62,367 nt of DNA from Photorhabdus namnaonensis (GCF_001684335.1 NZ_LOIC01000020.1:64342-126708); one strand, 5' to 3'. Positions 47,890-58,334 are shown, numbered from the stretch's first letter. Numbers and translations: made by a program. The notes: a model not told the origin generated them from the letters alone.

Positions 47890-49253
47890 TGACAGCAAGA
47901 CTCGGGCGCTGGCTGGCGACACTGGATGCTTTTGAGAAGAAATTAGCGAAAACTTCGCCGGTTCGTCGTTATGGACGTCTGACCAGAGCGACCGGGCTGG
48001 TTATGGAGGCAACAGGTTTACATCTGCCTCTTGGAGCAACCTGCCTGATTGAGCGACAAAATGGCAACAATATTGAAGAAGTTGAAAGTGAAGTTGTCGG
48101 TTTTAATGGCGAAAAACTTTTACTGATGCCGCTTGAAGATCTGGAAGGGATTGTACCCGGCGCCCGGGTATACGCTCGTCCGTACAGTGAAGATTGCGGC
48201 AGTGGTCGCCAGTTACCCCTTGGCCCGGAACTGTTAGGACGGGTTTTGGATGGCGCCGGTCGTCCACTGGACGGTTTTCCTTCACCGGATACCGGCTATC
48301 GCGCCCCACTCACCACACCGCCAATCAATCCTCTGCAACGTACACCAATCAGTGACGTACTGGATGTCGGCGTGCGGGCAATTAATGCCCTACTTACCGT
48401 AGGTCGCGGGCAACGTATGGGGTTGTTTGCTGGTTCCGGGGTCGGTAAAAGTGTTCTGCTTGGCATGATGGCACGCTATACACAGGCTGATGTGATTGTC
48501 GTTGGCTTGATCGGCGAACGTGGCCGAGAAGTTAAAGACTTTATTGAAAACATCCTTGGCGCCGCCGGTCTGGCTCGTTCAGTGGTTGTCGCCGCACCCG
48601 CCGATATCTCGCCTCTGTTGCGTATGCAAGGCGCCTCCTACGCTACCCGTATCGCGGAAGATTTTCGTGATCGGGGTAAACATGTATTGCTGATTATGGA
48701 TTCATTGACCCGCTACAGCATGGCACAACGTGAAATTGCCCTGGCCATTGGCGAACCTCCGGCAACCAAAGGTTATCCGCCTTCGGTTTTCGCCAAACTG
48801 CCTGCACTTGTGGAACGTGCAGGCAATGGAGTGAACGGTGGCGGCTCCATTACCGCGTTCTATACCGTACTGACCGAAGGTGATGATCAACAAGACCCGA
48901 TAGCCGATGCTGCCCGAGCCATTCTGGATGGTCATATCGTCCTCTCCCGTTCGCTGGCAGAATCAGGGCATTACCCGGCAATTGATATTGAAGCCTCTAT
49001 CAGCCGCGCCATGACCGCACTCATTGATAAGCAGCACTACCGGCGGGTACAGCAGTTCAAACAACTACTCGCAAGCTATCAACGTAACCGTGATCTGATT
49101 AACGTCGGCGCTTATGCGGCGGGCAGTGATCCGCTATTGGACAAGGCCATTGAGCTTTATCCCTACATGGCGCAATTTCTACAACAAGATATTGAAGAAC
49201 GTAGTGAATATGAAGCTGCCTGCATTCAATTACAACAGTTGTTACCTACGTAA
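47889..49253 (+). CDS. fliI: Flagellum-specific export ATPase FliI
   Basis: 454 residues, F1-beta-like. Walker [16 protein letters not shown], Walker [44 protein letters not shown] overlaps the fliH stop. Confidence 0.97.
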   Translation: MTARLGRWLATLDAFEKKLAKTSPVRRYGRLTRATGLVMEATGLHLPLGATCLIERQNGNNIEEVESEVVGFNGEKLLLMPLEDLEGIVPGARVYARPYSEDCGSGRQLPLGPELLGRVLDGAGRPLDGFPSPDTGYRAPLTTPPINPLQRTPISDVLDVGVRAINALLTVGRGQRMGLFAGSGVGKSVLLGMMARYTQADVIVVGLIGERGREVKDFIENILGAAGLARSVVVAAPADISPLLRMQGASYATRIAEDFRDRGKHVLLIMDSLTRYSMAQREIALAIGEPPATKGYPPSVFAKLPALVERAGNGVNGGGSITAFYTVLTEGDDQQDPIADAARAILDGHIVLSRSLAESGHYPAIDIEASISRAMTALIDKQHYRRVQQFKQLLASYQRNRDLINVGAYAAGSDPLLDKAIELYPYMAQFLQQDIEERSEYEAACIQLQQLLPT

Positions 49254-49295
49254 CGTAACGATTTTCTGTGTGTTGCCATTAAAGCGAGGAATAAG

Positions 49296-49739
49296 ATGCT
49301 GCAACAATCACCTCTCATGACCTTGCGTGAACTTGCACAAAATGCAGTGGAAAAAGCCGCCACTCATCTGGCGCAAGTTCGTCAGAACCATCAGCAAATG
49401 GAGCAACAACTCGCAACATTGATGGGTTATCAGGATGAGTATCGGGAACGCCTGAACGATACGTTGAGTAACGGTATGCCGTGCACCACCTGGCAAAATT
49501 ATCAGCAATTCATGAAAACGCTGGAAAAAGCGATTGAACAGCACAAATTGCAGCTCAATCAGTGGCAACAGCGGCTTGATACAGCTTTATCACAGTGGCG
49601 GGAAAAACAGCAGCGCCTCAACGCTTTCGATACCTTGCAACAACGGGCAGATAACAACCGAAGATTACATCAGAACAGAACGGAGCAAAAACAGATGGAT
49701 GAGTATGCCCAACGTAGCGCACAACGGAGAAATAAATAA
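49296..49739 (+). CDS. fliJ: Flagellar export chaperone-escort FliJ
   Basis: 147 residues, an alpha-helical coiled coil ([44 protein letters not shown]). Occupies the centre of the FliI ring. GCGAGGA precedes the ATG at 49296; its stop touches the fliK start. Confidence 0.94.
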   Translation: MLQQSPLMTLRELAQNAVEKAATHLAQVRQNHQQMEQQLATLMGYQDEYRERLNDTLSNGMPCTTWQNYQQFMKTLEKAIEQHKLQLNQWQQRLDTALSQWREKQQRLNAFDTLQQRADNNRRLHQNRTEQKQMDEYAQRSAQRRNK

Positions 49740-51058
49740 TGAATATCACTCTTTTGCCTGCCGACCTGAAACCGACAGAAAACCAACCTGCGCGCAGTGA
49801 TTCACTCACTGATGCCGATCAGCTTTCGGCATTTGCTCAATTTCTTAATCTGGAAACCGAACTGGTACAAAAAGGTGGGGGCAAACCAGAAAAAGCGTCA
49901 TCCAAGGAAGAAGAGACTACAGATGATACAGACAACGATTTGTCGCCACTATTATCCATTTCAAATGAATTATCTATTACCAATAAACTATCGATCTCAA
50001 ACGAATTATCTATCCCACATGAAATATCAACGGAGTTTATTACCTCCTCGCAGATTCCCTTCGATGTAAAAACAGATGCAAACAAACAAACGGTTCCTGT
50101 TGATGAGAAACTTATGTCAGCAGAAGAGCTGGCGGCAAGTTTACCCATACAATTATCCGGGTTAACCATCAAATCAGAAAACCCGAAAAACGGCCTCCAA
50201 CCTGACGGACTCATCAAGCATAATGATAAAAACCGTCAAATTAGCGCTAAAGAATTTGTCACTACAGGATTATCGACTGAGGAAAACCTTCTGACAGCGA
50301 CTCCAGAGCAGCTAAAACAAGAAGAAGAGCTTTTTAAAACCAAACTGGGAAACGGACTGATACAACATTCTCCGGTAAAACCCAAGCTTGCTTCGGCAAC
50401 TCTCCAGCATGGGATTCAACCTGAAAGTGCAACGCAAAATCATCCACGCGAATCCGCATTGATTCAGACCACCGCACAAGCTGAGATCCAGCACGCACCG
50501 ACCACCACTGAAAATCAGCAAATCTCCTCTGTAGCAACCTCTCCCCTACTCTCCGCAGGGCACAATCAGACAGCCCAGTTTCAGTTATCCAGCGCCGCTA
50601 CCCCCTTACTGAATGCCCAGTTGGGTAGTGAAGAGTGGCAACAGCAATTAAACCAGCAAATTATTCTGTTCAACCGCAACGGCCTACAACAGGCAGAGTT
50701 ACGCCTGCATCCACAAGAGCTAGGCGCATTGCAAATCCGTATGTCCATTGAAGATAATCAAGCGCAATTACATCTGGCATCGGCTCACAGCCATGTCCGG
50801 GCGGCACTGGAAGCCGCATTACCTGGACTTCGCCACGCACTGGCGGAAAGTGGTATTCAACTGACCCAAAGCAGTGTCGGCAGTGACAACGCCAGTCCGT
50901 GGCAACAAGAACAACGCTCTGGTTCACAACATTCAGGCGGAACCGCAAGTCATAATGCTGACACCGCCTCAGAAAACCACTCCGCTACTGAATCCACCGT
51001 ACATTTAACCCCTCATCAACTGGCGTCAGTACGGGGCGGTGTGGACATTTTCGCCTGA
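49739..51058 (+). CDS. fliK: Flagellar hook-length control protein FliK
   Basis: 439 residues. The C-terminal Flg_hook domain is clear (about 300-395: [47 protein letters not shown]), while the N-terminal ruler is low-complexity, as usual. Residues 72-95 are four consecutive hexapeptides of the form LSI-x-x-[EK], encoded by 18-bp units at 49952-50023. Overlaps fliJ (TAATG). Confidence 0.94.
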   Translation: MNITLLPADLKPTENQPARSDSLTDADQLSAFAQFLNLETELVQKGGGKPEKASSKEEETTDDTDNDLSPLLSISNELSITNKLSISNELSIPHEISTEFITSSQIPFDVKTDANKQTVPVDEKLMSAEELAASLPIQLSGLTIKSENPKNGLQPDGLIKHNDKNRQISAKEFVTTGLSTEENLLTATPEQLKQEEELFKTKLGNGLIQHSPVKPKLASATLQHGIQPESATQNHPRESALIQTTAQAEIQHAPTTTENQQISSVATSPLLSAGHNQTAQFQLSSAATPLLNAQLGSEEWQQQLNQQIILFNRNGLQQAELRLHPQELGALQIRMSIEDNQAQLHLASAHSHVRAALEAALPGLRHALAESGIQLTQSSVGSDNASPWQQEQRSGSQHSGGTASHNADTASENHSATESTVHLTPHQLASVRGGVDIFA

Positions 51059-51261
51059 TAGTGGAAAGTCTTTATACCTAACAGTGAAGGGTATAAACCC
51101 GGCTCACAACAAACGAACGAGTTAGTAGTTTTTTCCCCGTTTGTTCCAGCTATTGCCGACGGAAATACGCGGGATAATGATCACCGATATTGATGGATAC
51201 GTCAGTCCGCCACGGAACGCGTGGACACTTATCCGCAACAAAAACAGGAACTTGTCTGTCC
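51059..51261. promoter_or_regulatory. fliK-fliL spacer
   Basis: Separates the fliF-K and fliL-R units and presumably carries the fliL promoter. A TTATACC/GGGTATAA pair at about 51074-51098 resembles the outer ends of ERIC but lacks all internal sequence. No good sigma-28 match was found. Confidence 0.4.
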
Positions 51262-51738
51262 ATGTCTGACTATAGCTACGAGCGTAAACGCAAAAATCCA
51301 TTTGGGATGATACTGTTAGTACTGATTGCCGTTATCGGCGCCGCCATCGGGGGATACAGTTGGTGGGCGCTTAAACAGGCAAAAGGGAGTGATTCTACAG
51401 CGTCCAAAGCCATAGAAGTCCCGGTCTTTATGACTCTGGAGCCTTTCACCGTCAACCTGATCGACAATGAAGATCACTTTGACCGAGTGCTCTACATCGG
51501 CGTGACTTTACGTTTAGCCGATGAAAAAACTCGTCAGCGTTTCCACGAGTATCTGCCGGAAGTTCGTAGCCGTATGTTGTTGCTACTGTCACGCCAAAAA
51601 TCAGCCGAACTGGCGCATGACAGCGGTAAATTGCGTCTGATGGACGACATCAAGCAAACACTTCGCCCAACCTTGGTGCCCGGTGAGCCGGATCAGGTCA
51701 TCACCGATGTGCTGTTTACCACGTTTATTCTGCGATAA
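51262..51738 (+). CDS. fliL: Flagellar basal body-associated protein FliL
   Basis: 158 residues from the ATG at 51262: one N-terminal membrane segment (FGMILLVLIAVIGAAIGGYSWW) and a periplasmic stomatin-like domain ending LFTTFILR. Supports stator function and swarming. Frame extends upstream, but that lead-in is not FliL-like. Confidence 0.94.
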   Translation: MSDYSYERKRKNPFGMILLVLIAVIGAAIGGYSWWALKQAKGSDSTASKAIEVPVFMTLEPFTVNLIDNEDHFDRVLYIGVTLRLADEKTRQRFHEYLPEVRSRMLLLLSRQKSAELAHDSGKLRLMDDIKQTLRPTLVPGEPDQVITDVLFTTFILR

Positions 51739-51743
51739 TCACC

Positions 51744-52748
51744 ATGAGTGACAATATTCTTTCACAGGCAGAGATTGATGCTCTGCTCAATGGCGACAGC
51801 GCCAGTGACGACGCAGAAAATACCGCGTCCAGGGAAAATGAGGTTCGCCCTTATGATCCCAATACCCAACGCCGTGTTATTCGGGAACGTCTGCAAGCAC
51901 TGGAAATTATTAACGAACGCTTTGCCCGTCATTTCAGGATGGGGTTGTTTAACATGCTCCGCCGTAGTCCTGACATTACCGTCGGCGCAATAAAAATTCA
52001 GCCCTATCATGAATTCGCCCGTAATTTGGCAGTACCGACCAACCTTAATCTGGTTCATCTAAAACCGTTGAGAGGGACAGCGCTGTTTGCATTCGCCCCA
52101 AGTCTGGTTTACATCGCGGTAGATAACCTGTTTGGTGGTGACGGACGTTTCCCGACCAAAGTAGAAGGCCGTGAATTCACCCACACTGAGCAACGAGTGA
52201 TTAACCGGATGTTACGCATGGCGCTGGATTCCTATCGTGACGCCTGGAGCGCCATCTTCAAAATTGAAGTGGAGTACATTCGCTCTGAGATGCAGGTGAA
52301 ATTCACCAATATTACGACATCACCGAACGATATTGTGGTGACAACGCCGTTTCAAGTGGAAATTGGCGCGTTGAGTGGTGAATTTAACATCTGTATTCCG
52401 TTTGCCATGATCGAACCCCTACGGGAACGCCTGACCAATCCACCGCTGGACAATGTGCGGCAAGAAGACAGCCTGTGGCGGGAAAGTCTGGTAAAACAGG
52501 TTCAACATTCAGAGCTGGAATTGATCGCTAACTTTGCTGATATCCCGCTGAGGCTGTCAAAAATCCTGCAACTTCAACCGGGCGATATCTTACCGATTGA
52601 CAAACCCGAACGCCTGATCGTTCACGTCGATGGCGTGCCCGTACTCACCAGTCAGTACGGAACATTAAACGGGCAATATGCCCTACGTGTCGAACATCTT
52701 ATTAACCCTGTTTTAAATGCTCTGGATGAGGAAAAGCCCAATGAGTGA
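51744..52748 (+). CDS. fliM: Flagellar motor switch protein FliM
   Basis: 334 residues; begins with the CheY-P binding peptide LSQAEIDALLNG, followed by the CheC-like middle domain (MLRRSPDITVGAIKIQPYHEFARNL, GGDGRFPTKVEGREFTHTEQRVI) and the FliN-like C-terminus. Overlaps fliN by eight bases. Confidence 0.97.
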   Translation: MSDNILSQAEIDALLNGDSASDDAENTASRENEVRPYDPNTQRRVIRERLQALEIINERFARHFRMGLFNMLRRSPDITVGAIKIQPYHEFARNLAVPTNLNLVHLKPLRGTALFAFAPSLVYIAVDNLFGGDGRFPTKVEGREFTHTEQRVINRMLRMALDSYRDAWSAIFKIEVEYIRSEMQVKFTNITTSPNDIVVTTPFQVEIGALSGEFNICIPFAMIEPLRERLTNPPLDNVRQEDSLWRESLVKQVQHSELELIANFADIPLRLSKILQLQPGDILPIDKPERLIVHVDGVPVLTSQYGTLNGQYALRVEHLINPVLNALDEEKPNE

Positions 52749-53160
52749 TGCTAAGCAACCCACAGATACCGCTGCAACCGGATCTGCCGAAGATATGTGG
52801 GCAGAAGCTCTGGAACAACAGGCCGCGCAACAACAAACCTCGGACAGCAGCGCGGCAATATTTGAATCTCTGGAGCCTCAGGATGCACTGGCTCACCTAT
52901 CGGATATCGATCTGATTCTGGATATTCCGGTCAAATTATCCGTAGAATTGGGCCGGACCAAAATGACCATCAAACAGCTACTGAGACTATCTCAAGGCTC
53001 CGTGGTTTCCCTTGATGGCCTTGCCGGGGAGCCGTTGGATATTTTAATCAATGGATATCTGATTGCTCAGGGTGAAGTTGTGGTTGTATCCGATAAATAC
53101 GGTATCCGTATCACCGATATCATCACCCCTTCTGAACGTATGCGTCGCCTGAGTCGTTAA
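52741..53160 (+). CDS. fliN: Flagellar motor switch protein FliN
   Basis: 139 residues from the ATG at 52741 inside the fliM stop. C-ring SpoA domain: ILDIPVKLSVELGRTKMTIKQLLRLSQGSVVSLDGLAGEPLDILINGYLIAQGEVVVV. Confidence 0.97.
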   Translation: MSDAKQPTDTAATGSAEDMWAEALEQQAAQQQTSDSSAAIFESLEPQDALAHLSDIDLILDIPVKLSVELGRTKMTIKQLLRLSQGSVVSLDGLAGEPLDILINGYLIAQGEVVVVSDKYGIRITDIITPSERMRRLSR

Positions 53161-53161
53161 T

Positions 53162-53614
53162 ATGGCTTTCCAGCCCTCTCTGCATAATGACGCGGCACAA
53201 CCTGCCGCGCAAACCCAAGCGGTTACTCAAGTCGCCACATCCGCGCCGCTTCCCGCAGGTCAGACACTGATGCAGGTCAGCAGCGCGCTGGCGGGAGTGT
53301 TGCTGTTAATCTTCACCCTCACTTGGTTAATACGCCGCATGGGGCTGTTTGCCAACAAAGGAAAAAGTCAGCAGCAATTAAGTATCAAAGCCAGTTGTTC
53401 TCTGGGACAGCGTGAACGCGTCGTCATTGTAGAAGTTGAAGATAACTGGCTGGTACTGGGCGTCACTGCTCAGCAAATCAATTTATTACACCAGATGCCA
53501 ATACCTGAATCCAACCGCGATACCACCGAAGGGCAAGCGATAAAACCGGCACTGTTTGGTCAGATTTTAAAAAACACGCTGATGCGACAAGGCAAGAATG
53601 ATGAGAAAAAGTAG
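53162..53614 (+). CDS. fliO: Flagellar biosynthesis protein FliO
   Basis: 150 residues, one membrane segment (about 39-60, [20 protein letters not shown]), cytosolic FliO domain ([29 protein letters not shown]). Helps assemble FliP. Alanine/glutamine-rich N-terminus. Confidence 0.93.
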   Translation: MAFQPSLHNDAAQPAAQTQAVTQVATSAPLPAGQTLMQVSSALAGVLLLIFTLTWLIRRMGLFANKGKSQQQLSIKASCSLGQRERVVIVEVEDNWLVLGVTAQQINLLHQMPIPESNRDTTEGQAIKPALFGQILKNTLMRQGKNDEKK

Positions 53615-54380
53615 TTCTCTCTTTATGACAAGGGATAAGTTTGCATTGTCATGCCGCCTGGGGATGATACTCGCTGCGCTTATTTTACCAATGGATGCCG
53701 TGGCACAGTTACCGGGCATAATCAGTCAGCCGCTGGCAAACGGTGGACAAAGTTGGTCACTGCCGGTTCAAACGTTAGTTTTCATTACCGCACTGACTTT
53801 TATTCCCGCCGCCTTGCTGATGATGACCAGTTTTACCCGCATTATTATTGTGTTGGGTTTACTGCGTAATGCTTTAGGCACCCCCTCGGCACCACCTAAT
53901 CAGGTTTTGCTTGGACTGGCGCTATTTATGACGTTTTTCATTATGTCGCCGGTTTTCGATAAAGTTTATCAAGATGCGTATCTGCCTTTCAGCGAAGATA
54001 AAATCAGCCTGGAAACTGCTTTAGAAAATGGCGCCAAACCATTACGGCAATTTATGTTGCGTCAGACAAGGGAAAACGATTTAGCACTGTTTGCTCGTCT
54101 TGCTGATCAACCGCCGTTTGAAACCGCCGATGCTGTTCCTATGCGAGTACTGATGCCGGCATTTATCACCAGCGAATTGAAAACCGCTTTCCAAATTGGT
54201 TTTACGCTGTTTATTCCATTTTTGATTATCGACCTGGTGGTCGCCAGCGTATTAATGGCATTGGGGATGATGATGGTGCCTCCCGCCACCATCTCACTGC
54301 CCTTCAAGCTGATGTTATTTGTCTTAGTTGACGGCTGGCAATTACTATTGGGTTCTCTGGCACAGAGTTTCTACGGTTAA
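53598..54380 (+). CDS. fliP: Flagellar export gate protein FliP
   Basis: Up to 260 residues with a cleavable signal peptide (about 18-37, [21 protein letters not shown]) and four membrane segments; signature [40 protein letters not shown]. Start overlaps fliO; ATG at 53601 or 53625 are alternatives. Confidence 0.96.
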   Translation: MMRKSSSLFMTRDKFALSCRLGMILAALILPMDAVAQLPGIISQPLANGGQSWSLPVQTLVFITALTFIPAALLMMTSFTRIIIVLGLLRNALGTPSAPPNQVLLGLALFMTFFIMSPVFDKVYQDAYLPFSEDKISLETALENGAKPLRQFMLRQTRENDLALFARLADQPPFETADAVPMRVLMPAFITSELKTAFQIGFTLFIPFLIIDLVVASVLMALGMMMVPPATISLPFKLMLFVLVDGWQLLLGSLAQSFYG

Positions 54381-54400
54381 CCTGAAAAGAGGCAAACATT

Positions 54401-54670
54401 ATGACTCCTGAATCAGTCATGGCATTGGGAACAGAAGCCATGAAAGTCGCTCTGGCGCTGGCTGCGCCGTTGCTGTTAGCGGCTTTATTATGTGGTTTAA
54501 TCGTGAGCTTGCTGCAAGCGGCAACACAGGTTAACGAAATGACACTCTCATTTATTCCCAAAATTCTGGCGGTATTTGTCACTACCGTTATCGCCGGACC
54601 TTGGATGCTAAACCTATTTCTGGACTACATGCGTGAACTCTACAGCAGCATACCAGTGATAATTGGCTAA
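54401..54670 (+). CDS. fliQ: Flagellar export gate protein FliQ
   Basis: 89 residues, two membrane segments; typical MTPESVMALGTEAMKVALALAAPLLLAALLCGLIVSLLQAATQVNEMTL. AAGAGG upstream. Confidence 0.97.
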   Translation: MTPESVMALGTEAMKVALALAAPLLLAALLCGLIVSLLQAATQVNEMTLSFIPKILAVFVTTVIAGPWMLNLFLDYMRELYSSIPVIIG

Positions 54671-54672
54671 TT

Positions 54673-55455
54673 ATGATCTCTTTTAACAGTGAAATGCTGA
54701 TCCAGTTCGTCAGTGAATTTTTCTGGCCGCTGGTTCGGGTGCTTGCGCTGTTCAGCACTGCGCCATTATTCAGTGAAAAACAGGCGCCTAAGAAAGTCAA
54801 AATCGGACTGGCAGTGATGGTAACACTGCTTTTGATGCCAAACCTGCAACCTGCGCAAGTGCCTATTTTCTCTGTTGCGGCATTCTGGGTGATGCTCCAG
54901 CAAATCTTAATTGGGGCATCCCTTGGCCTGACAATGCAAATTGCCTTTGCAGCCGTGCGTCACGCCGGTGAAATAATTGGTTTACAGATGGGACTTTCAT
55001 TCGCGACCTTTTTTGATCCCTCCGGCGGCCCTAATATGCCTATTTTGGCACGAATCTTTAACCTCTTGACCTTACTGTTATTTCTGGCCTTTGACGGCCA
55101 CCTATGGTTATTATCAGTTCTGGCAGATACATTCCGCATTATTCCTGTACAACCATTACAACTCAGCGCTCAAGGATTTTTACTACTAGCACAAAGCGCC
55201 AGTATGATATTTATCAACGGCATGATGCTGGCTCTGCCATTAATTACGCTGTTATTAACACTGAATTTATCATTGGGGATTTTAAACCGGATGACACCGC
55301 AACTCTCCATCTTTGTGGTCGGTTTTCCATTAACACTGACTACCGGTATATTGGTACTCACGCTTTTAATCCCGATGTTAGCGCCATTTACCGAACGTAT
55401 GTTTAGTGAATTATTTAATCGACTGGCAGTCATTATAAGTGGGATGGTTATTTAA
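54673..55455 (+). CDS. fliR: Flagellar export gate protein FliR
   Basis: 260 residues, about six membrane segments; RVLALFSTAPLFSEKQAPKKVKIGLA and GLQMGLSFATFFDPSGGPNMP are FliR landmarks. Last gene of the fliLMNOPQR unit. rcsA, often next in other enteric bacteria, is not here; accessory genes begin instead. Confidence 0.96.
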   Translation: MISFNSEMLIQFVSEFFWPLVRVLALFSTAPLFSEKQAPKKVKIGLAVMVTLLLMPNLQPAQVPIFSVAAFWVMLQQILIGASLGLTMQIAFAAVRHAGEIIGLQMGLSFATFFDPSGGPNMPILARIFNLLTLLLFLAFDGHLWLLSVLADTFRIIPVQPLQLSAQGFLLLAQSASMIFINGMMLALPLITLLLTLNLSLGILNRMTPQLSIFVVGFPLTLTTGILVLTLLIPMLAPFTERMFSELFNRLAVIISGMVI

Positions 55456-55637
55456 AGATATTTTTTAAAACAAAGTTTATCTAGAAAAAACCTTCCGTAT
55501 TTTATACGATATAAATCGTACTATTTTATGCTATAATATCTTATCGATAAGTAAAAGAATGCGTGTTTTAATTACTTTCAGAAATTTTATTAACATAGAA
55601 AAATAAAATAGGTTAACGAGATAGGAGCAGTAAATTA

Positions 55638-56045
55638 ATGAATATAGAACAAGAGCTATATCATGCCGCAGTTAACTTAATTGAAAAACGATACCCAAAG
55701 GGATGGGGTGGCGCTGCTGCGGTACGGACAGAATCGGGCAAAATCTTAACCAGCATCGCCCCTGATACCAAAAATGACGCCTTATCTCTTTGTATGGAAG
55801 TTGGCGCCTATTTAGAGGCGCATAAACTGAATGAAGCGGTAACACACTCTTTATGTCTCTGCCGTGAAGACGCCGGTTGTGAATATATCATTTTGACACC
55901 CTGTGGAATATGTCAAGAACGTCTGGTTTATTGGGGAGGCTCTGTAAAAGTGGCAGTAACTAATGAAAAAAACGAGCTGTTATTTAAAACCATACGTGAA
56001 TTGCAACCTTATCATTGGTCCGCCGTTAATGGAGAAAAGCTTTAA
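55638..56045 (+). CDS. Blasticidin-S-deaminase-like cytidine deaminase
   Basis: 135 residues. Zinc-dependent deaminase motifs C52-M-E54 and P88-C89-G-I-C92-Q. Length, the Cys (not His) first ligand and the C-terminal IRELQPYHWSA resemble fungal blasticidin-S deaminase more than the classical bacterial Cdd. M53 replaces the usual Ala in C-A-E. Substrate could be cytidine or a nucleoside antibiotic; unknown. It sits immediately beyond the flagellar block, with a partial copy 1.1 kb on. Good Shine-Dalgarno (AGGAG). Confidence 0.8.
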   Translation: MNIEQELYHAAVNLIEKRYPKGWGGAAAVRTESGKILTSIAPDTKNDALSLCMEVGAYLEAHKLNEAVTHSLCLCREDAGCEYIILTPCGICQERLVYWGGSVKVAVTNEKNELLFKTIRELQPYHWSAVNGEKL

Positions 56046-56443
56046 TATATGTGATTTATTTTAACTTAGTTATTTTCTTTTATTTTTAAGTATTCCTTAT
56101 AGTTAATATTCAGTACCACAGTTGTATTTTCTTTTTTCAACAAAATAGACACTCATCGGAAAGCTTAATTCGTTCAGATTCTAAGCATTCTAATTATCAA
56201 AAGAAGTGCAGATTTTTAATTTCCATGTCTATAGCATTAAATATTTTGGGTATATTTTGATTGCAAAATATCAGGTTATTTATTACTACCAACTGTACAA
56301 AAATAGTTAACCATCTGAGTTATAAGAACATTTAATTATTTATTTTGTGAATTAAACTATAATTAACGCGAATTATGATAAATCATCTACAATAATTCAA
56401 TATGTTGCTTATGAAATAACATTATATAATCTAAGGAAAAAAC
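56046..56443. other. AT-rich leader of tail-fibre gene 2
   Basis: No gene. From about 56250 it resembles the leader of the first tail-fibre gene at 23270-23432, pointing to a common duplicated promoter segment. Confidence 0.5.
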
Positions 56444-56929
56444 ATGAGTCTCAAGCCCCAGAATGATTTTAAAGCCTTTTCTATCAGTAATAATGCAAAT
56501 GTAGTGAGCCAAGAAAGATATGAAGAAAGTCGGAGTTTAAAAAATGGGTTTCCACCAGATAATGTGACTACTCATGAATTAAATAAGGTGTTACGTCAGT
56601 CGTCCACGATATCCTCTGTTGTTGCTAATTTTATCGCAACACACTCCGGAGGAGATGATGTTCTGGATGATGGTGATATAGCTAAACTCACAGCCCAATT
56701 AAATAGTGCGTTAGAGAAAAAAATCACAACAGAAATTCCCAGTACCTCATTAACACAAAAAGGGATTGTTCAACTTACTAACAAGACAGGCGATAGTGAC
56801 ACACTCGCGGTAACGCAGAAGCTGGCTTCCGATATAAATGATAATGCTAATAATAAACTGGCAAAAGACCAAAACGGCGCAGACATTCCTGATAAAAATG
56901 AGTTTGTGAAAAACCTCGGTTTAATATAA
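56444..56929 (+). CDS. Truncated tail-fibre protein (N-terminal attachment region)
   Basis: 161 residues, strongly similar to the first ~120 residues of the gene at 23433 (NDFKAFSISNNANVVSQERYEESRSLKNGFPP ... VLRQSSTISSVVANFIAT ... LTQKGIVQLTN). It ends in DQNGADIPDKNEFVKNLGLI, a common phage fibre segment, with no receptor-binding domain. Likely a head-only remnant after loss of the C-terminal half; whether it is expressed is unknown. AAGGAAA upstream. Confidence 0.78.
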   Translation: MSLKPQNDFKAFSISNNANVVSQERYEESRSLKNGFPPDNVTTHELNKVLRQSSTISSVVANFIATHSGGDDVLDDGDIAKLTAQLNSALEKKITTEIPSTSLTQKGIVQLTNKTGDSDTLAVTQKLASDINDNANNKLAKDQNGADIPDKNEFVKNLGLI

Positions 56930-57138
56930 CCATCAACTGACATCAATCTTTACTTAAGCAGCATTTAAACGGTATGGAATAGTGTCAAAATCAGATTCAT
57001 CTGTATGCCAATTAATGACCAAAATGACGGTTTACTGTGAAAAGTAGTGATAAGATGAAATTGTAAGCGAAAAAATAAAGCCGGCTAGTTCTGGCTTCAT
57101 CCTTCAACCCCACCCCGAAGGTGGGATTCTACTTTTGT

Positions 57139-57390
57139 ATGGAAATAGGCACCTATTTAGAAGCTCATAAACTGAATGAAGCAGTAACACACTCTTTATG
57201 TCTCTGCCGCGAAGATACCGGTTATGAATATATCATTTTGACACCCTGTGGAATATGTCAAAAACGTCTGATCCATTGGGGTGGCTCCGTAAAAGCGGCG
57301 GTAACTAATGAGAAAAACGAGCTGTTATTTAAAGCCATTCGTGAATTACGACCTTATCATTGGTCCGCCGTTAATGGAGAAAAACTCTAA
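57139..57390 (+). pseudogene. 5'-truncated copy of the blasticidin-S-deaminase-like gene
   Basis: Matches the gene at 55638 from its C-M-E motif to the last residue (83 of 135 residues, few substitutions), but the first 50 codons are missing. The junction at about 57138 follows a small hairpin (CCCACCCCGAAGGTGGG) that resembles an IS200/IS605 right end. Both zinc motifs remain; the fold's N-terminal strands do not. Confidence 0.8.
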
Positions 57391-57608
57391 TATATGCGTT
57401 CTCAGATTCGCATAGTAAATGCAATTAGATCTTCTTTTAAAAAATTGCATTTATTGAATTAAATCTGTCTTCGATATAGTATGCTTAATACTCTTGTATT
57501 CTCATTTCTAAATGATTATGGCAGGTTAAACCAAGTGGGGGGCTACCCCAGTCAGCAGGGAGAGCATGACTTAGTAATAAATATAACCGGATCTTCGTGG
57601 AGAAAAAG

Positions 57609-58166
57609 ATGACAGTAACCACTATTATTATCTCTCTCATTGCTGTAGGACTTATCAGTTGGGGGATCACAATTTATAACCGGCTGGTTGCTCTGAAAGA
57701 GCAGACAAGCAATACATTTGCCAATATCGATGTTATTTTAAAACAGCGTGCAGAACAGATCCCGCAGCTTGTAACCGTGCTGGAAAAGTCTATGGAACAT
57801 GAACGTGATATTTTTACTCGGTTGAGTGATGCACGACAGGGATATCTTAATGCCGATACCCTCACGGATAAAATCAAAGCCTCCAATGAAATGAACAATG
57901 CATTCCGATCTGTACTGGCAGTAGCTGAAAACTATCCGACACTGATTTCAGGTTCCCAATTTTCACAATTGCAAGCATCGGTGACGGATCTAGAAAATAA
58001 AATTGCTCATCGCCGCGAAATGTTTAATGACGCGGTAACGGAATATAATACGGCGATTTATCTATTCCCTGATCTGATTTTTGCCCGCATGTTCCATTAT
58101 CAGAGGCTGCCTTTATTAGAAATCTGTCAGGCAGAAAAAGCCTATGACGGTATCAAGTTTAAATAA
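57609..58166 (+). CDS. LemA-family membrane protein 1
   Basis: 185 residues: one N-terminal membrane segment (TTIIISLIAVGLISWGITIYNRLV) and the long antiparallel LemA helices (FANIDVILKQRAEQIPQLVTVLEKSMEHE ... SDARQGY ... ENKIAHRREMFNDAVTEYNTAIYLFPD). First gene of a four-gene membrane operon. Start at 57609 has GGAG upstream. Function of LemA is not established. A MITE is inserted 2 bp past the stop. Confidence 0.88.
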   Translation: MTVTTIIISLIAVGLISWGITIYNRLVALKEQTSNTFANIDVILKQRAEQIPQLVTVLEKSMEHERDIFTRLSDARQGYLNADTLTDKIKASNEMNNAFRSVLAVAENYPTLISGSQFSQLQASVTDLENKIAHRREMFNDAVTEYNTAIYLFPDLIFARMFHYQRLPLLEICQAEKAYDGIKFK

Positions 58167-58168
58167 GA

Positions 58169-58324
58169 GCCTATCCCAATAGGCGTAATTGTTGCAGGCC
58201 ATTCTTATCAATGAACAGTGAACACGGACAGCGCGGAAAAACCGGAGCGTACACGTAGTACGTGAGGATTTTGAGCACTGCCCAGGTTCAAAATGGCAAA
58301 TAAAATAGACCTATTGGAATAGGC
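58169..58324. mobile_element. 156-bp MITE-like element
   Basis: Imperfect terminal inverted repeats GCCTATCCCAATAGG and CCTATTGGAATAGGC (one mismatch), with an internal hairpin (CGTACACGTAGTACG near 58246) and no coding capacity. It separates LemA 1 from the GIDE-domain gene. Family name not known to me; similar palindromic MITEs are common in Photorhabdus and Serratia. Confidence 0.8.
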
Positions 58325-58334
58325 AGTAAATCAG

